A stretch of 64,000 nt of DNA from Neostapfia colusana. Taxonomy: Eukaryota; Streptophyta; Magnoliopsida; Poales; Poaceae. The position numbers and the translations under genes were made by a program. Below are positions 50,513 through 61,400 of the stretch, in pieces. Positions within the stretch are counted from its first letter, which is position 1; each line of letters starts with the position of its first letter. The notes beneath the pieces are model-generated. The model did no database searches. It saw only the letters and a program-made list of their open reading frames with translations, and was not told the DNA's origin. The stretch lies in the NCBI GenBank assembly GCA_030760725.1, contig JASWHV010000098.1, positions 124,001 to 188,000 on the forward strand, given 5' to 3'.

Positions 50513-53322
50513 CTAAGAGTCCCTGGACTCCCGTTGGAAACTAGAGGCCACAAGGGAAGCCATGTCCTCGACCTCGGCCCTGGCAGCTTCCTCCCATTCG
50601 GCAACGGGTCCTAGACGGACTGGCTCCAGAGAGAAGGAAGTGTCTCGGCTCCGGAAGCACGCCAGTACGTGCATAGCGACCTCCTTCACCAGGCCCCGTC
50701 CTTCCACCTCAAGCTCGTCGGTGATCACCGCTTCGAGCTGGCCCAGCTTGTCGCCGATGGACTCAAGTGCCGGGATTGCTTCGGACACCTCCTGCGCCGG
50801 AGCCTCCATCCGCACCGGGCTGAAACCAAGAGGAGCCAAGGCGGACCCCGCCTTGGCAATAAAGCCCCAGACCGCCTGGGCCTCGGTAGACCGCGAAGAC
50901 TGGAGCTTCTCTACCTCTTGGCGAGCCGCCAGCTCGCAATCCAATGCCACCTGGCGCTCCTGGGAGAACTGCTCCTCCCTCGCGGCAGCAGCCGACTCAC
51001 GGAGCCCCAGCTCCTCGGTCCGAGCCCTCAGCTCGCCCTCTTTGGCCTTCAGCCGTGCGGCGATCTTCTCCTCCTCGGCTGCTGCAGCACGTTCCCGATC
51101 GACGACGGCGCAGTCTCGACGAGCTACCTGCAGCCGCAACTCCTCCGCGGCGGCAGAACGCGCCTCGGCTTTGGCTTCAACATGGGCCAGGGCCTCGCGG
51201 TAGGAAGCACGAAGCCGCCGGGTCTCTGACTCCAGGCGGCTAATGGCCTTCTTCTGAGTGTCAAGCAGAGCACTCACGGCCTCAAGTCTTGACTGCCTCG
51301 AGTCAAGATCCGCCCTGGCCTCCTGGGCCCGCTGCTGCCAGCTAAGAAGGCGTTCCCTCTCGCCGGCCAGCGCCCTCCGCTCCCGCTCGAAGGCGGCCTG
51401 GAACTGTCGGGTGCTGGTCTGGACACGCCCCAGGGCATCCCACATGGGCGCCGGGACAGAGGGGACAGGAGTCACGCCCCTGACCCCCCCTGTCGAGTCT
51501 AAGACCGGCGGAGGCGCCGGTGTCTCAGCAACCAGAGTGGGACGCTGTCCTAAGGGAGCCAAGGGGCAAGCAGGTGCACCTACAGCGGCCCTCCCAGTAT
51601 CAGGACCGGATTTCTGGGCTGGTGAAGGAGGGCGGACAGGTGCGGATGCGGCCACCGCGGAGGATGAACTCGCCGGCACAGAGGAAGCCCCCGCCGACTT
51701 GGGGGCCATGGGAGCCACCGTGGTTCCCAGATGCTGAGGCGCGGAGCCTCCGCCAGTTGGAGATGGCCGGGTAAGAGGCCCGCCCCCGGCGGCCGGACGG
51801 TCCCTGCAAGAAAAGAAAGCTCTCAGGCTAAGAGAGGGGATGAGAACGCTGCTCCTACAAGCCAGAAGGAGCAACACTTACTGGGCAACATGAGCGCTCC
51901 AACGGGCTTGTAGCCTCGGCCTCTGGGCCGTAGTTGAACCGCCAGGACCTGCGGCTGGAACGGTCGTGGGATGTGGCGTCTGGACCCCCGGCACACTCCC
52001 GGCGTCGCCCCACCAGCATCCGTCCTAGAAGCCCCTCCGCTTGAGGAAGGATGACGAGGCGCTTGGGGTTCTTCGGACTGCCGCTGTCCGGGAAGAGACC
52101 CGCTGGGGTGGGACACCTGGCGCCTCTTCGGGTCGCCACCCGATGGACCAGCACCCCCGGGAGATGGGTGCAAGGGTGCTCCGGCTCCCTCACTCGGCGC
52201 AGGCGGCGCCCTCGGAGGAGACCGGGCGCGTTTCTTCTCTGGATGCCCGGGAGCTGGCTCCTTCCCCTTCCCCTTGTCGGCGGCTTGAGTTCCGTCGGCT
52301 CTTGGGACGGGTTGGGCAGCAACAGACGCCTCGCGCCCCGGTCCGGAGCGCTCGGTTCCTGGGATCGAGATACCCCGGAAGGCATCCCCAACCTGCCGAA
52401 CAGCGATCCCGATGTCGTCGAGGTTCGGCATCTTCCGCAGGAGCTCTGACCTCCTCTGCGGCTCCAAGAAGAGGGGGGTGGCAGAGGACAGAAGGGTGGG
52501 GTCACCACTGGGAATGAAGTCACCGCTCACCTTGCCCACCATCTCGTACAGCTCCTCGTCGGAAGGATCAGAGCCGGGGCCCCTCTCCAGCCTGGTACAG
52601 TCCTGCTCGCCAGTGTAGTACCACGCTGGGCGACTGCGCTGCTGCAAGGGCGCAATACGGCGCGACATGAAGTCCATCAGCACCATCAGGGACGTTAGCC
52701 CCTCGTTGGCCAAGAACCGGATCCGCTCCAAGACCGGGGCGTACTCCTGTTCCAACTCTGGGACCTCCTCCCAGAAGCGACGCTCGGTGGTTGGGCCAGC
52801 GGTCGGGAGTTGTAGGCAATCGTGCTCGTCGGTCTGCACTACCACCCAGCTCTCCCTCCAGTTTTCCCACCTTGACGCGCTGAAAGGCAGAAGGTACCCA
52901 GAGACCTTTGGGTCCTTGCAGCGATGCTGGAAGTAGTACGCCCCCATCTGGGTCTTCGAGCCACGTCCAGTCGTCCGCAACACAAAGAAGTAGCGAAAGA
53001 GCATCACAGAAGCGTGCACCCCCACGAACATCTCGCAGAAGTGGACGAAGACAGCGGCCATTGCGAAGGAGTTGGGAGAGAGGTGGTGGAGCTGGAGCCC
53101 ATACGTCTCCAGCAATGTGACAAAGAAGGAAGAAATTGGCGGGACGAACCCCGCCAGAGCATAGGCAGTAAAGACGACCATCTCCCCCTTCTCCAGGAGC
53201 AGGGGGAGAGATCCCCGACGGAGCCGGCATTTCTGTTCCTCCGTGTGCCAGCCCAGCAGCCTGCGCACTGGCCCAAGCTCGGCAGAATGAACGAGGCGCG
53301 TCGGGAGCAAGTTGGAAGCCAT
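50513..53322 (-). pseudogene. I antisense gene: PF04195-like domain plus coiled coil, two exons, frame-disturbed
   Basis: Longest version of the antisense gene. Exon 1 begins at ATG 53320-53322 (MASNLLPTRLVHSAE). Residues about 35-200 (VVFTAYALAGFVPPISSFFV, LQLHHLSPNSFAMAAVFVHF, LFRYFFVLRT, WRESWVVVQ) resemble the 'putative gypsy type transposon' family PF04195. Then comes a Pro-rich stretch with PEKKRARSPP, the point where the short A, B and G proteins rejoin. A candidate intron at 51881-51804 has GTAAGT and a TTTCTTTTCTTGCAG acceptor. Exon 2 carries a coiled coil (ERERRALAGERERLLSW to QEVEKLQSS) and the conserved C-terminal block, ending at 50513. The frame that splices in register reads ARWSAHVA and matches ARWSV of G, but the long exon 1 frame is one base out, so an indel upstream is likely. 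Confidence 0.75.
51804..51881 (-). other. Candidate intron in I's antisense gene
   Basis: 78 bp on the minus strand, GTAAGTGTTG at the donor and a pyrimidine-rich TTTCTTTTCTTGCAG at the acceptor. The short antisense genes of A, B and G have no matching intron. Confidence 0.55.
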
Positions 53323-53778
53323 GGCGGGGGAGAGCTCAAGGACAGGAAGGCCAAGGCGCAAGAGTTCAAGGAAATGCAAAGGGAAGCCGCGATGCGGGTG
53401 AGATCCCCTTTAAAACTTTCCAGGAACGATTCGACGTGATTCAAAAACCTTCGAATACACCGCATCGGCGACCGCATTGGCTCCAAGATCGAGCACCGAT
53501 GACAGGTGGACCCAAGCCGCCCAGCTGAAGCGGTGGGTCAAGGAGTCAGTCTCCCAAGAAGACGAGCCGGCAAGGCGCTTCGGCGGTTCCAGAAGAAAGC
53601 GCCGCGGCGTACAGAAGTGGCAGCCTTGGGAACCGCCGCAGTAAAGGCAACCATCAAGTGGGTGCACGCTCCCACGATCCCGCGACTGTTCGTGCTCCGG
53701 CAGCGGTCATTGCGGGACTTAGAGAAAGTGCGCGGAGCAGAAGAGACGGAGGCCCCACCTCGGGCTCGCTATCTCCCC
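53323..53778 (-). promoter_or_regulatory. Upstream region of I's antisense gene
   Basis: Collinear with the corresponding regions of B and F. TATA-like TTTTAAAGG about 90 bases before the start codon (about 53408-53416). Confidence 0.45.
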
Positions 53779-53799
53779 CGAGATGGGCCCGGGGGCCAC

Positions 53800-54909
53800 T
53801 GTCGGTACCCGCGATATGGGGTACCCCCCGCACAGGGGAAAATGCCTAAGGATCTCGCCCTTCTCCGCAGGGAGAGCTCCGAAGGCGCCACGCGTCCAGC
53901 GGGGCCGGACCTCCCTCTCCTCAGAGGAGAGCTCGGGGCTCGCCACGTGGCCTGCAGAAGCCGGACCTCCCCCCACCGTGGGGGAGAGCTCCGAAGGTGC
54001 CACATGTCCAGCGGGGCCGGACCTCCCTCTCCTCAGAGGAGAGCTCCGGGCCCGCCACGTGGCCGACAGAAGCCGGACCTCCCCCTCCGCGGGGGAGGTC
54101 CGAAGGCTCCACGTGTCCTACGGGGCCGGACCTCCCTCTCCTCAGAGGAGGGCTCCGGGCCCACCACGTGTCCAGCAGAAGAGCGCTGCCTGCCCCCAAG
54201 CGGTAGGCAGCGGGCGTAAAGACGCCCCATACCTTGCCCGTACAAGGTATTGAAGGCCTGCGCCTTCCCAAGACACGGAGACGCGGAGCACGCCTCTGTC
54301 AGGTGCCGTTGCGCCCAGTCGCATCACAGACTGGCGCGCGGTGTCAGAACCTGCCAGCCAATAACACAGCGATAAGACATCCCCTGCCGCACCCGCCGTC
54401 ATCAACCACTACGACTTGCATGCGGCATGGGCAGGGCGGAAAGATGAAGACTCAGAAGCCTTCGCCATAGACAACTACCGACATAACTGCAGATACGATA
54501 GTCGGCAGGCAATCTCCCCGGGACCACCTGTCGGGTCTCGGGCCCCCCTTGTAAGCCACGCGAGCCTTGGACTATAAAAGGCTCGGGTAGGCGACGTTAG
54601 CAAGGGTTCGCACTCTAGCCATTCACACCCTGGGTTCGCACTCCAGCAACTCATACCCTAGGCATAACTCATCCTCAAGCTCAGGACTCCGGTTCTGAGC
54701 AACAAGCAATACAGCGAGCACCTCAGCTCACCGTGGACGTAGGGTTTTATGCTCCGGCAGCCCGAACCACGCAAAACTCGCCGTGTCAAGCTCCTCCCTA
54801 ACTCGTCCCTACGCTCAAGCTCTCCGCAAGTGACTAGCCCCTCCGAAAAAGAACCTCCGCGGGCTGCCCAGTGCAGATCCGGGGGAAGTGTCGACCACAC
54901 ACTTCGACA
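53800..54909 (+). repeat. I 3' LTR
   Basis: 1110 bp, TGTCGGTACC to TTCGACA. It is more divergent than the others (for example CGACATAACTGCAGATACGA), consistent with an older insertion deep in the nest. Confidence 0.9.
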
Positions 54910-56296
54910 GTCACATTCTGACAGGGTGTGAGGGACAAGAAGATGCTCGAGAAGTTGGCCACCAGGGAGGTGTGAGACGTCTCGGAGCTTTTCAGCCTAG
55001 CGGACAAGTGTGCCAGAGCAGCAGAAGGGCGTCACTGGCACTCACAACCAGCCTCCGAAGCAGGAGGGCAGCCCGGAGATGGCGGAGTTCAAGCCGAACT
55101 CCCTTCCACGTTGTGCAGTCAAGAGCCAAGCACTGGCTGGCTTCGTGGCCAAGTGGACGCCATCACCAAGCAACCCAGGAGGTCCTGAAGGTGGAGAACT
55201 GGAGCTCCCAGCACCGGTTTTCACCGAACCTCACTGGACATTCTACTCCGACGGCCCCTCGCGGAAGCCGGGGGCCAGAGCCGGTCTACTGCTCCTCATG
55301 CCAACGGGGGAGCGGTTCGGGTACATGGTGCGCCTCAACTTCAAGGCAACCAACAACGTGGCCTTGGACCTGTGCCATGTACCCCGCAACCGACGACACC
55401 GTCACCGACAACCTGTCAACGGAGGCCTCCTCCGGTGCCCCGGAGACCGAAGGAGCCTTCGAAGGGACGTTGCCGTGACCCACAGCCCGTCCTGCCGAAA
55501 CGGGCGAAGGGGGCGAGACCAGCACCTCAAAGCTGGCAGTCCCGGCGGCCCTGCAGCCATGGTGCTCCGCCAAGTATTGTATGCGCCATGGGAACTCCAT
55601 GCTACCCACCGCCCAAGATGCAGAAGCTCAAGTAGCTCTGATGCATGGACCACGGAGGTCCAGGACTTCTTGAAAGATAACATCCTTCCTGATGAACGTG
55701 CATCCGCTGAACGGATTGTGCAGATGGCTAAGTGCTACTCGCTGGTATCTTTAGTGGCGTGGCGCCACGGCATCCTATTGCGGTGCATAACCCAAAAGGA
55801 AGGCTGCGACCTGCTCGCAGCAATCCATGGAGGCGAGTGCGGGAGCCGCGCATCGTCCCGCATACTGGTCGGTGAAGCCTTCCGGCATGGCTTCTACTGG
55901 CCGACAGCCACCTGGACGCCGTTGAGCCGGTTAGGAGATGCAAGGTGTGCCAGATCCATGCCGAGCAGACCCACACAACTGGTGCAGACGCTGCAGATGA
56001 TCGCACCCTTGAGGCCGTTCGTGGCATGGAGGTTGGACGTGCTGGGGCCCTCCCCTCAGAGGCGAGCCCAGGAACCGTCGGGGGGTACCGGGTCCTCTAC
56101 GTCGGGGGCTAGCCGGACATCCCAGGGCTGGGTTACGGGAACCACCCTTCTTCATTGTATGTGGGGGCAAAGCCGTGCTTCCCCTAGAGATCACCAAGGG
56201 GGTCCCCCTGTGTCCGAGTGTACGACGAAGCCACACAAGACCAGCTCCTGCATGAGGACGTCTACCTCGTCGACGAGGCAAGATGGCAAGCAACGC
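54910..56296 (+). pseudogene. pol: Element J: gag end fused to RNase H and integrase remnants
   Basis: Plus strand, outermost layer. Gag core end (VRDKKMLEKLATREV, then a TGA, then DVSELFSLADKCARAAEG) to about 55070, followed directly by the RNase H lead-in (KSQALAGFVAKW). RNase H pieces (WTFYSDGPSRKPGARAG, YMVRLNFKATNN) lack the central AEYEAL part. The linker DAWTTEVQDFLKDNILPDERAS and integrase zinc-binding pieces (IHGGECGSR, AFRHGFYWPTA) follow, then DEARWQATL, where LTR L interrupts. Most pieces lie in frame 55010-56404, but changes of frame and deletions make it dead. The gag-RNase H junction equals that of D. Confidence 0.8.
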
Positions 56297-57385
56297 TGTC
56301 GAAGTGTTCGGTCGACACTTCCCCCGGGCCTGCACTGGGCAGCCCGCGGAGGTTCTTTTTTCGGTGGGGCTAGTCCCTTGCGGAGAGCTTGCGCGTATGG
56401 ATGAGTTAGTAAGAGCTTGACACGGTGAGTTTTACGTGGTTCAGGCCGCTGGAGCGTAAAACCCTACGTCCACGGCGAGCTATGGAGCTCGCTGTATTGC
56501 TTGCTGCTCAGAACCGGAGTCCTGAGCTTGGGGGTGAGTTACAGCTTGAGTGTGAATGGCTAGCGTATGAGTTGCAGAGGTGCGAACCCTTGCTAACGTC
56601 GCCTACCCGAGTCTTTTATAGTCCAAGACTCGGGTGGCTTACAAGGGGGGCCCGGGACCCGACAGGTGGTCCCGGGGAGATTGTCTGTCATCTACCGTAT
56701 CTGCAGTTATGCCGGTAGTTGTCTCTGGCGAAGGCTTCTGAGTCTTCATCTTGCAGCCCTGCCCATGTCGCATGCTAGTCGTAGTGGATGATGACGGTGG
56801 GGGCGGCATGGGATGTCTTGTCGCTGCGTTTATTGCCTGGCAGACTCTGACAACGCGCGCCAGTCTGTGATGCGACTGGGTGCAACGGCACCTGACAGAG
56901 GCGTGCTCCGCGTCTCCATGTCTTGGAAAGACGCGGGCCTTGAATACCTTGTACGGGCAAGGTATGGGGCGTCTTTACGCCCGCTGCCTATCGCTCGGGG
57001 CAGGCAGCGCCGTTCTGCTGGCCACGTGGCGGGCCCGGAGCCCTCCTCAGAGGAGAGGGGGGTCCGGCCCCGCGGGACACGTGGAGCCTTCGGACCACTC
57101 CCCGCGGAGGGGGAGGTTCGGCTTCCGTCGGCCACGTGGCGGGCCCGGAGCTCCTCTCTGAGGAGAGGGAGGTCCGGCCCCGCCGGATACGTGGCACCTT
57201 CGGACCTCTCTCCCGCGGAGGGGGAGGTCCGGCTTCTGTATGCCACATGGCGGGCCCGGGGCTCTCCTCTGAGGAGAGGGAGGTCTGGCCCCGCCAGATG
57301 CGTGGCGCCTTCGGAGCTCTGCCTGCGGAGAAGGGCGAGTTCCTTAGGCATTTTCCCCTGTGCGCGGGGGTACCCCATATCGCGG
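56297..57385 (-). repeat. LTR L in element J, interrupted by K
   Basis: TGTCGAAGTG at 56297 up to CCCCATATCGCGG at 57385, about nine bases short of a full LTR, where K starts. The left flank (AACGC) is J's pol and not a primer-binding site, so this is either a solo LTR or the 3' LTR of a minus-strand element. The TATA inverted repeat at 56606-56634 is perfect, with compensated arms. Confidence 0.87.
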
Positions 57386-58483
57386 TGTCAGTACCTGAGA
57401 TATGGGGTACCCCCGCGCACAGGGTAAAATGCCTAAGGTACTCGCCCTTCTCCGCAGGGAGAGATCCGAAGGCGCCACGCGTCTGGCGGGGCTGGACCTC
57501 CCTCTCCTCAGAGGAGAGCTTCGGGCCCGCCACGTGGCATACAGAAGCCGGACCTCCCCCTCCGCGGAAGAGAGGTCCGAAGACACCACGCGTCCAGCGG
57601 GGCCGGACCTCCCTCTCCGCAGAGGAGAGCTCCGGGCCCGCCACGTGGCATACAGAGGCTGGACCTCCCCCTCCGCGGGGAGAGGTCCGGAGGCTCCACG
57701 TGCCCCGCAGGCCGGACCCTTCTCGCCTCAGAGAAGGGCTCCGGACCCGCCACGTGGCCAGAAGAACGGTGCTGCCTGCCCCCGAGCGGTAGGCGGCGGG
57801 CGTAAAGGCGCCCCACACCTTGCCCGTACAAGGTATTCAAGGCCCGCGTCTTCCCAAGACGCGGAAACGCGGAGCATGCGTCTGTCAGGTGCCGTTGCAC
57901 CCAGTCGCATCACAGACTGGCGCGCGGTGTCAGAACCTGCCAGCTAATAAACGCCGCGACAAGACATCCCATGCCGCCAGCGCCGTCATCAACCACTACG
58001 ACTAGCACGCGGCATGGGCAGGGCAGCAAGATGAAGACTCAGAAGCCTTCGACCAGAGGCAACCACCGGCGTAACTACAGACATGGTAGATAATAGACAA
58101 TCTTCCCGGGACCACCTGTCGGGTCCCGGCTTCCCTTGTAAGCCGCCCGAGCCTTGGACTATAAAAGGCTCGGGTAGGCGTCGATAGCAGGGGTTCGCAC
58201 TTTGCAACTCACACGCTATCCATACACTCTCAAGCTGTAACTCACCCCCAAGCTCAGGCCTCCGGCCCTGAGCAGCAAGCAATACAGCGAGCTCCATAGC
58301 TCGCCGTGGACGTAGGGTTTTACGCTCCGGCGGCCTGAACCACGTAAAACTCGCCGTGTCACGCTCTCGCTAACTCGTCCATCCGTGCAAGCTTTCCGCT
58401 AGGAGACTAGCCCCGCCGAAAAAAGAACCTCCGCGGGCTGCCCAGTGCAGGCCCGGGGGAAGTGTCGATCGCACACTTCGACA
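57386..58483 (+). repeat. K 5' LTR
   Basis: 1098 bp, begins TGTCAGTACC. Same subtype as A's LTRs and fragment M. Confidence 0.92.
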
Positions 58484-58485
58484 TT

Positions 58486-58503
58486 TGGCGCGCCAGGTAG
58501 GGG
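58486..58503 (+). other. K primer-binding site
   Basis: TGGCGCGCCAGGTAGGGG, two bases after the LTR. Confidence 0.66.
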
Positions 58504-58540
58504 GCTTTTCCCCTAGCGCGACGAGTTTCCGCCGACGAAG

Positions 58541-59650
58541 ATGATCGAGCTTCCTTCAGCGGCAAACTCTTCCCCCCTGCGCCCGCGGCAAATCGTGACC
58601 AGGGGAGAGTACATGATGACACACTCAAGCTGGGAGCCAGCAACCGGCTCTGGCAGCGCCGACCCCGGCAATGCAGGCTCCATCCAGCGTCAGGCCTTCA
58701 GTAGCGCTGGGTGTACCCGGTGGGGGTGCGCTAGCCGCAGCAAGGGCACTACTGCGCAAACCACCTGCTGGGGACGCGCCACAGGCAGCGACCCAGCGGT
58801 GGATTCGCGAGGTAGACCGTCTTGTCGTCACCGCCGCAAACCATTGACTTCGGCGGGGACGACGCTCCGACTAACCGGCTGTGTCGCTGACGCGCATGCC
58901 AACGGTTGATGGCCAGACGGGGGAGTTCCAGCTCCACCAAGCTTCCGTCGACGGACCTGAGGACAGAGCTGGAACGGTGCCACTTAGGCCAAGATGCCCG
59001 AGTGTTCCTCGAGCGACGTCAAGAAAGGCGTCGCACTCAAGAGGCTGGTGACAACATGACGTCGGCCTCGACCCAGCCTGAAGGGCAGATCTTCGCTACG
59101 CGAGCTCTGCCCCAGGCATACGTCGTGCGGCATATGCCACAACCATATGCCCTGCAGACGGCGTCTCCGGTCTATGGAGCGGCCTTGCCCATACCAGGGC
59201 ACACTGTGCCAGCGGAGAACCAAGCGTTCGCGGCACCGATACCTGCACTGGGAGCCAGCAACCGGCTCTGGCAGCGCCGACCCCGGCAATGCAGGCTCCG
59301 ACCAGTGTCAGGTTTTCAGTAGCGCAGGGTGTACCTAGTGAGGGTGCGCTAGCCGCAGCGAAGAGCGCTGCTACACAATATGCCACAGCCGTGTGTCCTA
59401 CGTATGGCAGCCAGAGCATGCGGTGCTCAGCGCGAACCAAGCATTCGCGGCATCAGGACCTGCCGCGGCAGAAGCAGGGTGTGCGGCCCTCGCGCCCCGC
59501 TTTCGCTTCACAAAATGGCCGCGCAAGTTTCAGCCGCTCTTGCCTGAGAAGTACGACGGCAGCATCAACCCGGCGGAATTCCTCCAGAGGCCGGGAAATC
59601 CAGAAGCTCGCGGAGCGCTTCCGCAAGGGGAAGCAGCCCCCAGCTGATGC
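58541..59650 (+). pseudogene. gag: K gag, rearranged
   Basis: Starts MIELPSAANSSP at 58541, loses about 20 bases after MMTHS, and runs in several frames through the N-terminal half (LERCHLGQDARVFLERRQER in frame 58906-59322). At 59247/59248 PIPA joins a second N-terminal start (SWEPATGSGSADP region), the same joint type as D. After a shortened second copy it reads SANQAFAAS, AALAPRFRFTKWPRKF and KYDGSINPAEFLQ (frame 59393-59647). It then jumps to GREIQKLAERFRKGKQ, skipping most of the core and the knuckle. Not functional. Confidence 0.82.
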
Positions 59651-60584
59651 CCCACCCTGTAGTCAAAGGGAGGGCAAGCAGAAGGTCGAGGCCCGGGACG
59701 GCGACGACCGCCAGGTGGAGTTCCAGGAGCTCCGGCGCGCCGTAAAGGCAGTGCACAGTCATGGGAGCTCCAGCTCCAGTGACGACAAGCACTGGAAGAT
59801 GCCCTGTGACATCTTCGGCGGGTCCGCTGACCCCCTGTCCCAAAGCATGGCTAAGGCCTTGCGTCGAGCGGTAGCGTCAGTGGCTCCCCTCCCAGGTGCA
59901 GTACCGCGCCTCAGGTGGATGGGAACCCCCATCAGCTTCGATGACACCGACTGCCCCAGGAACATGGCTGGGGCCGGCCAACTACCGCTCGTGGTGGCCC
60001 TTACCATCGCCAACGTGAAGATGTACCACGTTTTGGTGGATGGTGGGGCTGGACTGAACCTCATCAGTCACGCAGCCTTCCAGAAGCTGCAGATCCCGAT
60101 GGCCAAGCTCGCCCCATCAAGCCCGTTCTCAGGGGTAGGGCCGGGACAGGTCGTTCCCTACGGCCGCATCAGCCTCCCGGTGACCTTTGGGGCACCGGAC
60201 AGCTACCGGACAGAGTACATTCTGTTCGACGTGGCTGAGATTGCCATGATCGGTAGGCCAGCCCTGTACCGATTCATGGCAGTAGCCCACTACGGCTATC
60301 TTGTCTTGAAGATGCCTACACCAACAGGCGTCCTCAAGGTTTGTGGAGACCGTGCTGCTGCAGTATTAGCCTTGGAAAGGCTTCAGGCGCTTACAGCAAC
60401 TAGAGCGCCAGCCCTCAGCAGTACAGAACCAAACCAGCTCCCACTAAGTGCATGCCATCGTGCCTCTACCACAGCACCCCACGTGCAACCCCTTGATGAG
60501 GACGATGTCCCCACAAGGCTCGTCCGAATCAGCGCCGATGCCACCCAGACCACCCGGGTAGCCGGGGGCCTGGGTAGCATATAG
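59590..60584 (+). pseudogene. pol: K pre-protease and protease region
   Basis: Long frame (to the TAG at 60582-60584) reading REIQKLAERFRKG, SSSSDDKHWKMPCDIFGGSADP, LRWMGTPISFDDTDCPRNM, MYHVLVDGGAGLNLISHAAF, FGAPDSYRTEYILFDVAEI and ALYRFMAVAHYGYLVLKMP. The aspartic protease motif D-G-G-A is at 60039-60050. Some codons are lost in the AEIAMIGRPALY stretch, where relatives have DLPFNAIIG. The frame ends at the same TAG as in E. Confidence 0.83.
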
Positions 60585-61400
60585 GAAGGCGCGCTCATTG
60601 CCCCCCTCCGGCATGTGGTCGATGTGCTGCATGACAGCCATCACCGAGGCCAGAGATCCCTAGGGAGGTGATGGAGCACTACTTAAAGGTCTTTCCCGAC
60701 GTCCAGCCGTCCGACGAGACGAAGAGTCCGCCGCTCCCGGCGCTTGGCAAACCGTGTTATTATCCCGAAGGCCAGCGAGAAGCTCCGGAAGCGCATCCAC
60801 TACACCAGTCTCAATAAGGCATGCCCTAAAGACCTATTTTTTCTTCCTATGATAGAGCAAATAGTAGACTCGATACCAGGCTGTGATATGCTGCGCTTCC
60901 CAAATGCTTGCTAGGACTCCCATCAGACCCCTGAGTCTGAAGTAGTTGAAGGGCGCCCTTTACCTGCTAATCCCGGCGTAAACCGACTCGGCATAGCTAG
61001 GGGTCCAGCAAATTTCCGGTCTTCGCGCAATGGCTTTAACCCCATACCACAGTAACCTGTTTGCTACCGAGAAGCAAGCACCAGAAGACCAGACCTCGGG
61101 TCCCCGACACAACCTCCTGGAGGACCAGCAGGACCTCCCGGAGCTTCCGGGACGTCAGCGGAGCTTCCCGCGAGGTCCAAAGCAGCCTGAGGACCCCCGA
61201 GTGTCGGGAACCCAGCGATCCCCCTAGGCTAAAAGCTATCCCCCACAGCTCCACGCGGCGGGCGATGCCGCCAAATGGGCGGCGGAACTACTGAAGTTTG
61301 ATCTAGGTTCCCTTTCCCGTCATACAGACATTAACAGAGCATTAGTTCACTTGTGGCTGAAGTAGACGCACGCTCAGGGGGCCACGAAGACGATGAAACA
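60585..61400 (+). pseudogene. pol: K RT remnants
   Basis: Short recognisable pieces only: VMEHYLKVFPDVQP near 60667, then KLRKRIHYTSLNKACPKD near 60783 and IEQIVDSIPGCDMLRF near 60855. The FLDAY and YVDD regions are absent. 61000-61400 has no RT that I can recognise. Confidence 0.7.

Larger units (their letters stand above)
49992..54909 (+). mobile_element. Element I: 3' half with the long antisense gene
   Basis: Plus-strand interior starting where E inserted: U3-like G-box repeats (49992-50240), spacer, antisense gene (50513-53322, minus), upstream region, polypurine-type tract (53779-53799), 3' LTR 53800-54909. The 5' half lies left of the window. The right flank is element J's gag; the target duplication would be GTCAC (54910-54914). 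Confidence 0.85.

Noticed and set aside
60585..61400. Possible host gene fragment between K's protease and RNase H
   Set aside because: RT pieces (TSLNKACPKD, IEQIVDS) are visible in the first half. The rest shows no exon-like pattern or known domain.
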